A stretch of DNA of 64,000 nucleotides from Streptomyces griseiscabiei (lineage in GTDB: Bacteria; Actinomycetota; Actinomycetes; Streptomycetales; Streptomycetaceae): positions 1,426,001 to 1,490,000 of the forward strand of contig NZ_JAGJBZ010000001.1 in NCBI RefSeq assembly GCF_020010925.1, written 5' to 3'. Below the pieces are notes generated by a model. It was not told the DNA's origin, did no database searches, and saw nothing but the letters and a program-made list of their open reading frames with translations. This document shows, piece by piece, positions 63,414 through 64,000 of the stretch; position 1 is the first letter of the stretch; every line of letters begins with the position of its first letter. The translations under genes and the position numbers were made by a program.

Positions 63414-63716
63414 TCACTGTTCATGGAGCGCCGCATACCCGCTCGGGGCCGGACCATGACTCCCGACCGTGCCCGGGAGCACCACCCGCCTCCCGCACAG
63501 CTCCGCGGTCTCCTCCGCCTGCGCCGCGGCGAGCTGCGCGTGTGCCGCGTCCAGGGCCCGGTGGATGTCACGGGTGCCGGTGGACACGCACAGCGTGTAC
63601 GCGAGGTCCTGCGCGCGGCGCACGGTCCGGGGGTCGCCGCGCTCGCTCTCGTGGGCCGCGAGCGACTCGTACTCGGCGACGAGCCTGCGCAGGGTCGCGG
63701 GATGGGGCGTCAGCAT
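63414..63716 (-). CDS. DUF5133 domain-containing protein
   Basis: A 100-residue actinobacterial protein: MLTPHPATLRRLVAEYESL, then RRAQDLAYTLCVSTGTRDIHRAL, the conserved core of DUF5133, and a basic C-terminus. No enzymatic residues are known. Such genes typically lie beside anti-sigma or sigma factor genes, as here. It is 37 bp downstream of the sigma-factor gene on the same strand. Confidence 0.78.
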   Translation of the reverse strand: MLTPHPATLRRLVAEYESLAAHESERGDPRTVRRAQDLAYTLCVSTGTRDIHRALDAAHAQLAAAQAEETAELCGRRVVLPGTVGSHGPAPSGYAALHEQ

Positions 63717-63753
63717 GGGTCTCTCCTGGGTGGTGGAAACGGCGGCGGACGGG

Positions 63754-64000
63754 TCAGGCGGAGGGCGTGGTGCGGCCGAGGGCCTCCTCGCGGACGCGGG
63801 CGCAGCTGCGGCTGATGAGGCGGGAGACGTGCATCTGGGAGATGCCGAGGCGGTCGGCGATGCGGTGCTGCGTCATGTCCTCGAAGAAGCGCATGTAGAG
63901 GATGGCGCGCTCGCGTTCGGGCAGCCGGCGCAGCCCCTGCTTCACCGCCTCCCGGTCCACGACGACGTCGTACGCCGAGTCGGGTGCCCCGAGGGTGTCG
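63754..64000 (-). CDS. RNA polymerase sigma factor, SigB/SigF type (5' end outside window)
   Basis: The visible 81 codons are the C-terminal end of a sigma factor: DREAVKQGLRRLPERERAIL, then MRFFEDMTQHRIADRLGISQMHVSRLISR, the region 4 HTH. GISQMHVSRL is typical of the stress/differentiation SigB/SigF/SigG group of Streptomyces. The frame continues through base 64000. HATPase and PP2C genes nearby suggest control by partner switching. Confidence 0.83.
   Translation of the reverse strand, partial: DTLGAPDSAYDVVVDREAVKQGLRRLPERERAILYMRFFEDMTQHRIADRLGISQMHVSRLISRSCARVREEALGRTTPSA

Overview
The window is high-GC (about 72%) actinobacterial DNA. Gene density, near-universal G/C third codon positions, GTG and even TTG starts, rare TTA codons confined to regulators, and families such as AfsR/SARP, DUF5133, DUF2993, SCO6745 and SpoIIE/anti-sigma sets point to a Streptomyces chromosome. 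No tRNA, rRNA, CRISPR array, insertion sequence or prophage was seen; the content looks like chromosome-arm accessory functions.

1-22,840: a large acyl-CoA catabolic locus. A plus-strand run carries an ABC importer (ATPase cut by the window edge, fused permease), SDR, ACAD10/11-like acyl-CoA dehydrogenase, APH-type kinase and SDR. A minus-strand run carries an MBL-fold hydrolase, AMP-forming acyl-CoA ligase, EthD protein and two NTF2-like proteins, with a TetR regulator above it. A second minus-strand operon, chained by ATGA/GTGA/TTGA overlaps, carries an enoyl-CoA hydratase, two SDRs, an ACAD, a second APH kinase, another ACAD, a thiolase-like protein with its DUF35 partner, and another hydratase. 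Then come an ACAD, an SDR and a divergent zinc alcohol dehydrogenase. The kinase/ACAD/SDR sets resemble the levulinate (Lva) route, in which a 4-hydroxyacyl-CoA is phosphorylated and rearranged before beta-oxidation; here the set occurs twice. A motif centred on CTGAACT sits at the control regions and is a candidate site for the TetR protein.

22,841-34,043: possible gene remnants, an AfsR-type SARP regulator with two TTA codons, a secreted CHAP hydrolase, an HxlR regulator with a palindromic operator, a cytochrome P450, a DUF2993 membrane protein, a secreted GH5 glycosidase and a Ser/Thr kinase split by an apparent +1 frameshift.

34,069-40,804: two paralogous GAF-LuxR regulators, each with a TTA codon, flank a 94-residue protein and an SCO6745-family protein. 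Next, on the minus strand, lies a close homologue of the bacterial ethylene-forming enzyme, directly downstream of a two-component pair.

41,058-51,191: a KhtT/KhtU-like cation antiporter pair, a VOC protein whose ribosome-binding site lies in a perfect 19-bp hairpin, an AraC regulator, a squalene/phytoene synthase-like protein, a TPR protein, an ABC exporter behind twin palindromes, a NarL-type two-component pair and a GNAT enzyme.

51,407-56,212: a compact four-gene run (Y4yA-type PLP enzyme, cysteine synthase-rhodanese fusion, cysteine desulfurase-like protein, methyltransferase) suggesting an uncharacterised sulfur-containing small molecule.

56,223-64,000: a GNAT enzyme, a rifampicin monooxygenase with a rifamycin-associated element upstream, a YbdK-type carboxylate-amine ligase, and a stress/partner-switching locus (PAS-GAF-PP2C phosphatase, two HATPase proteins, DUF5133 protein, and a SigB/SigF-type sigma factor cut by the window edge).
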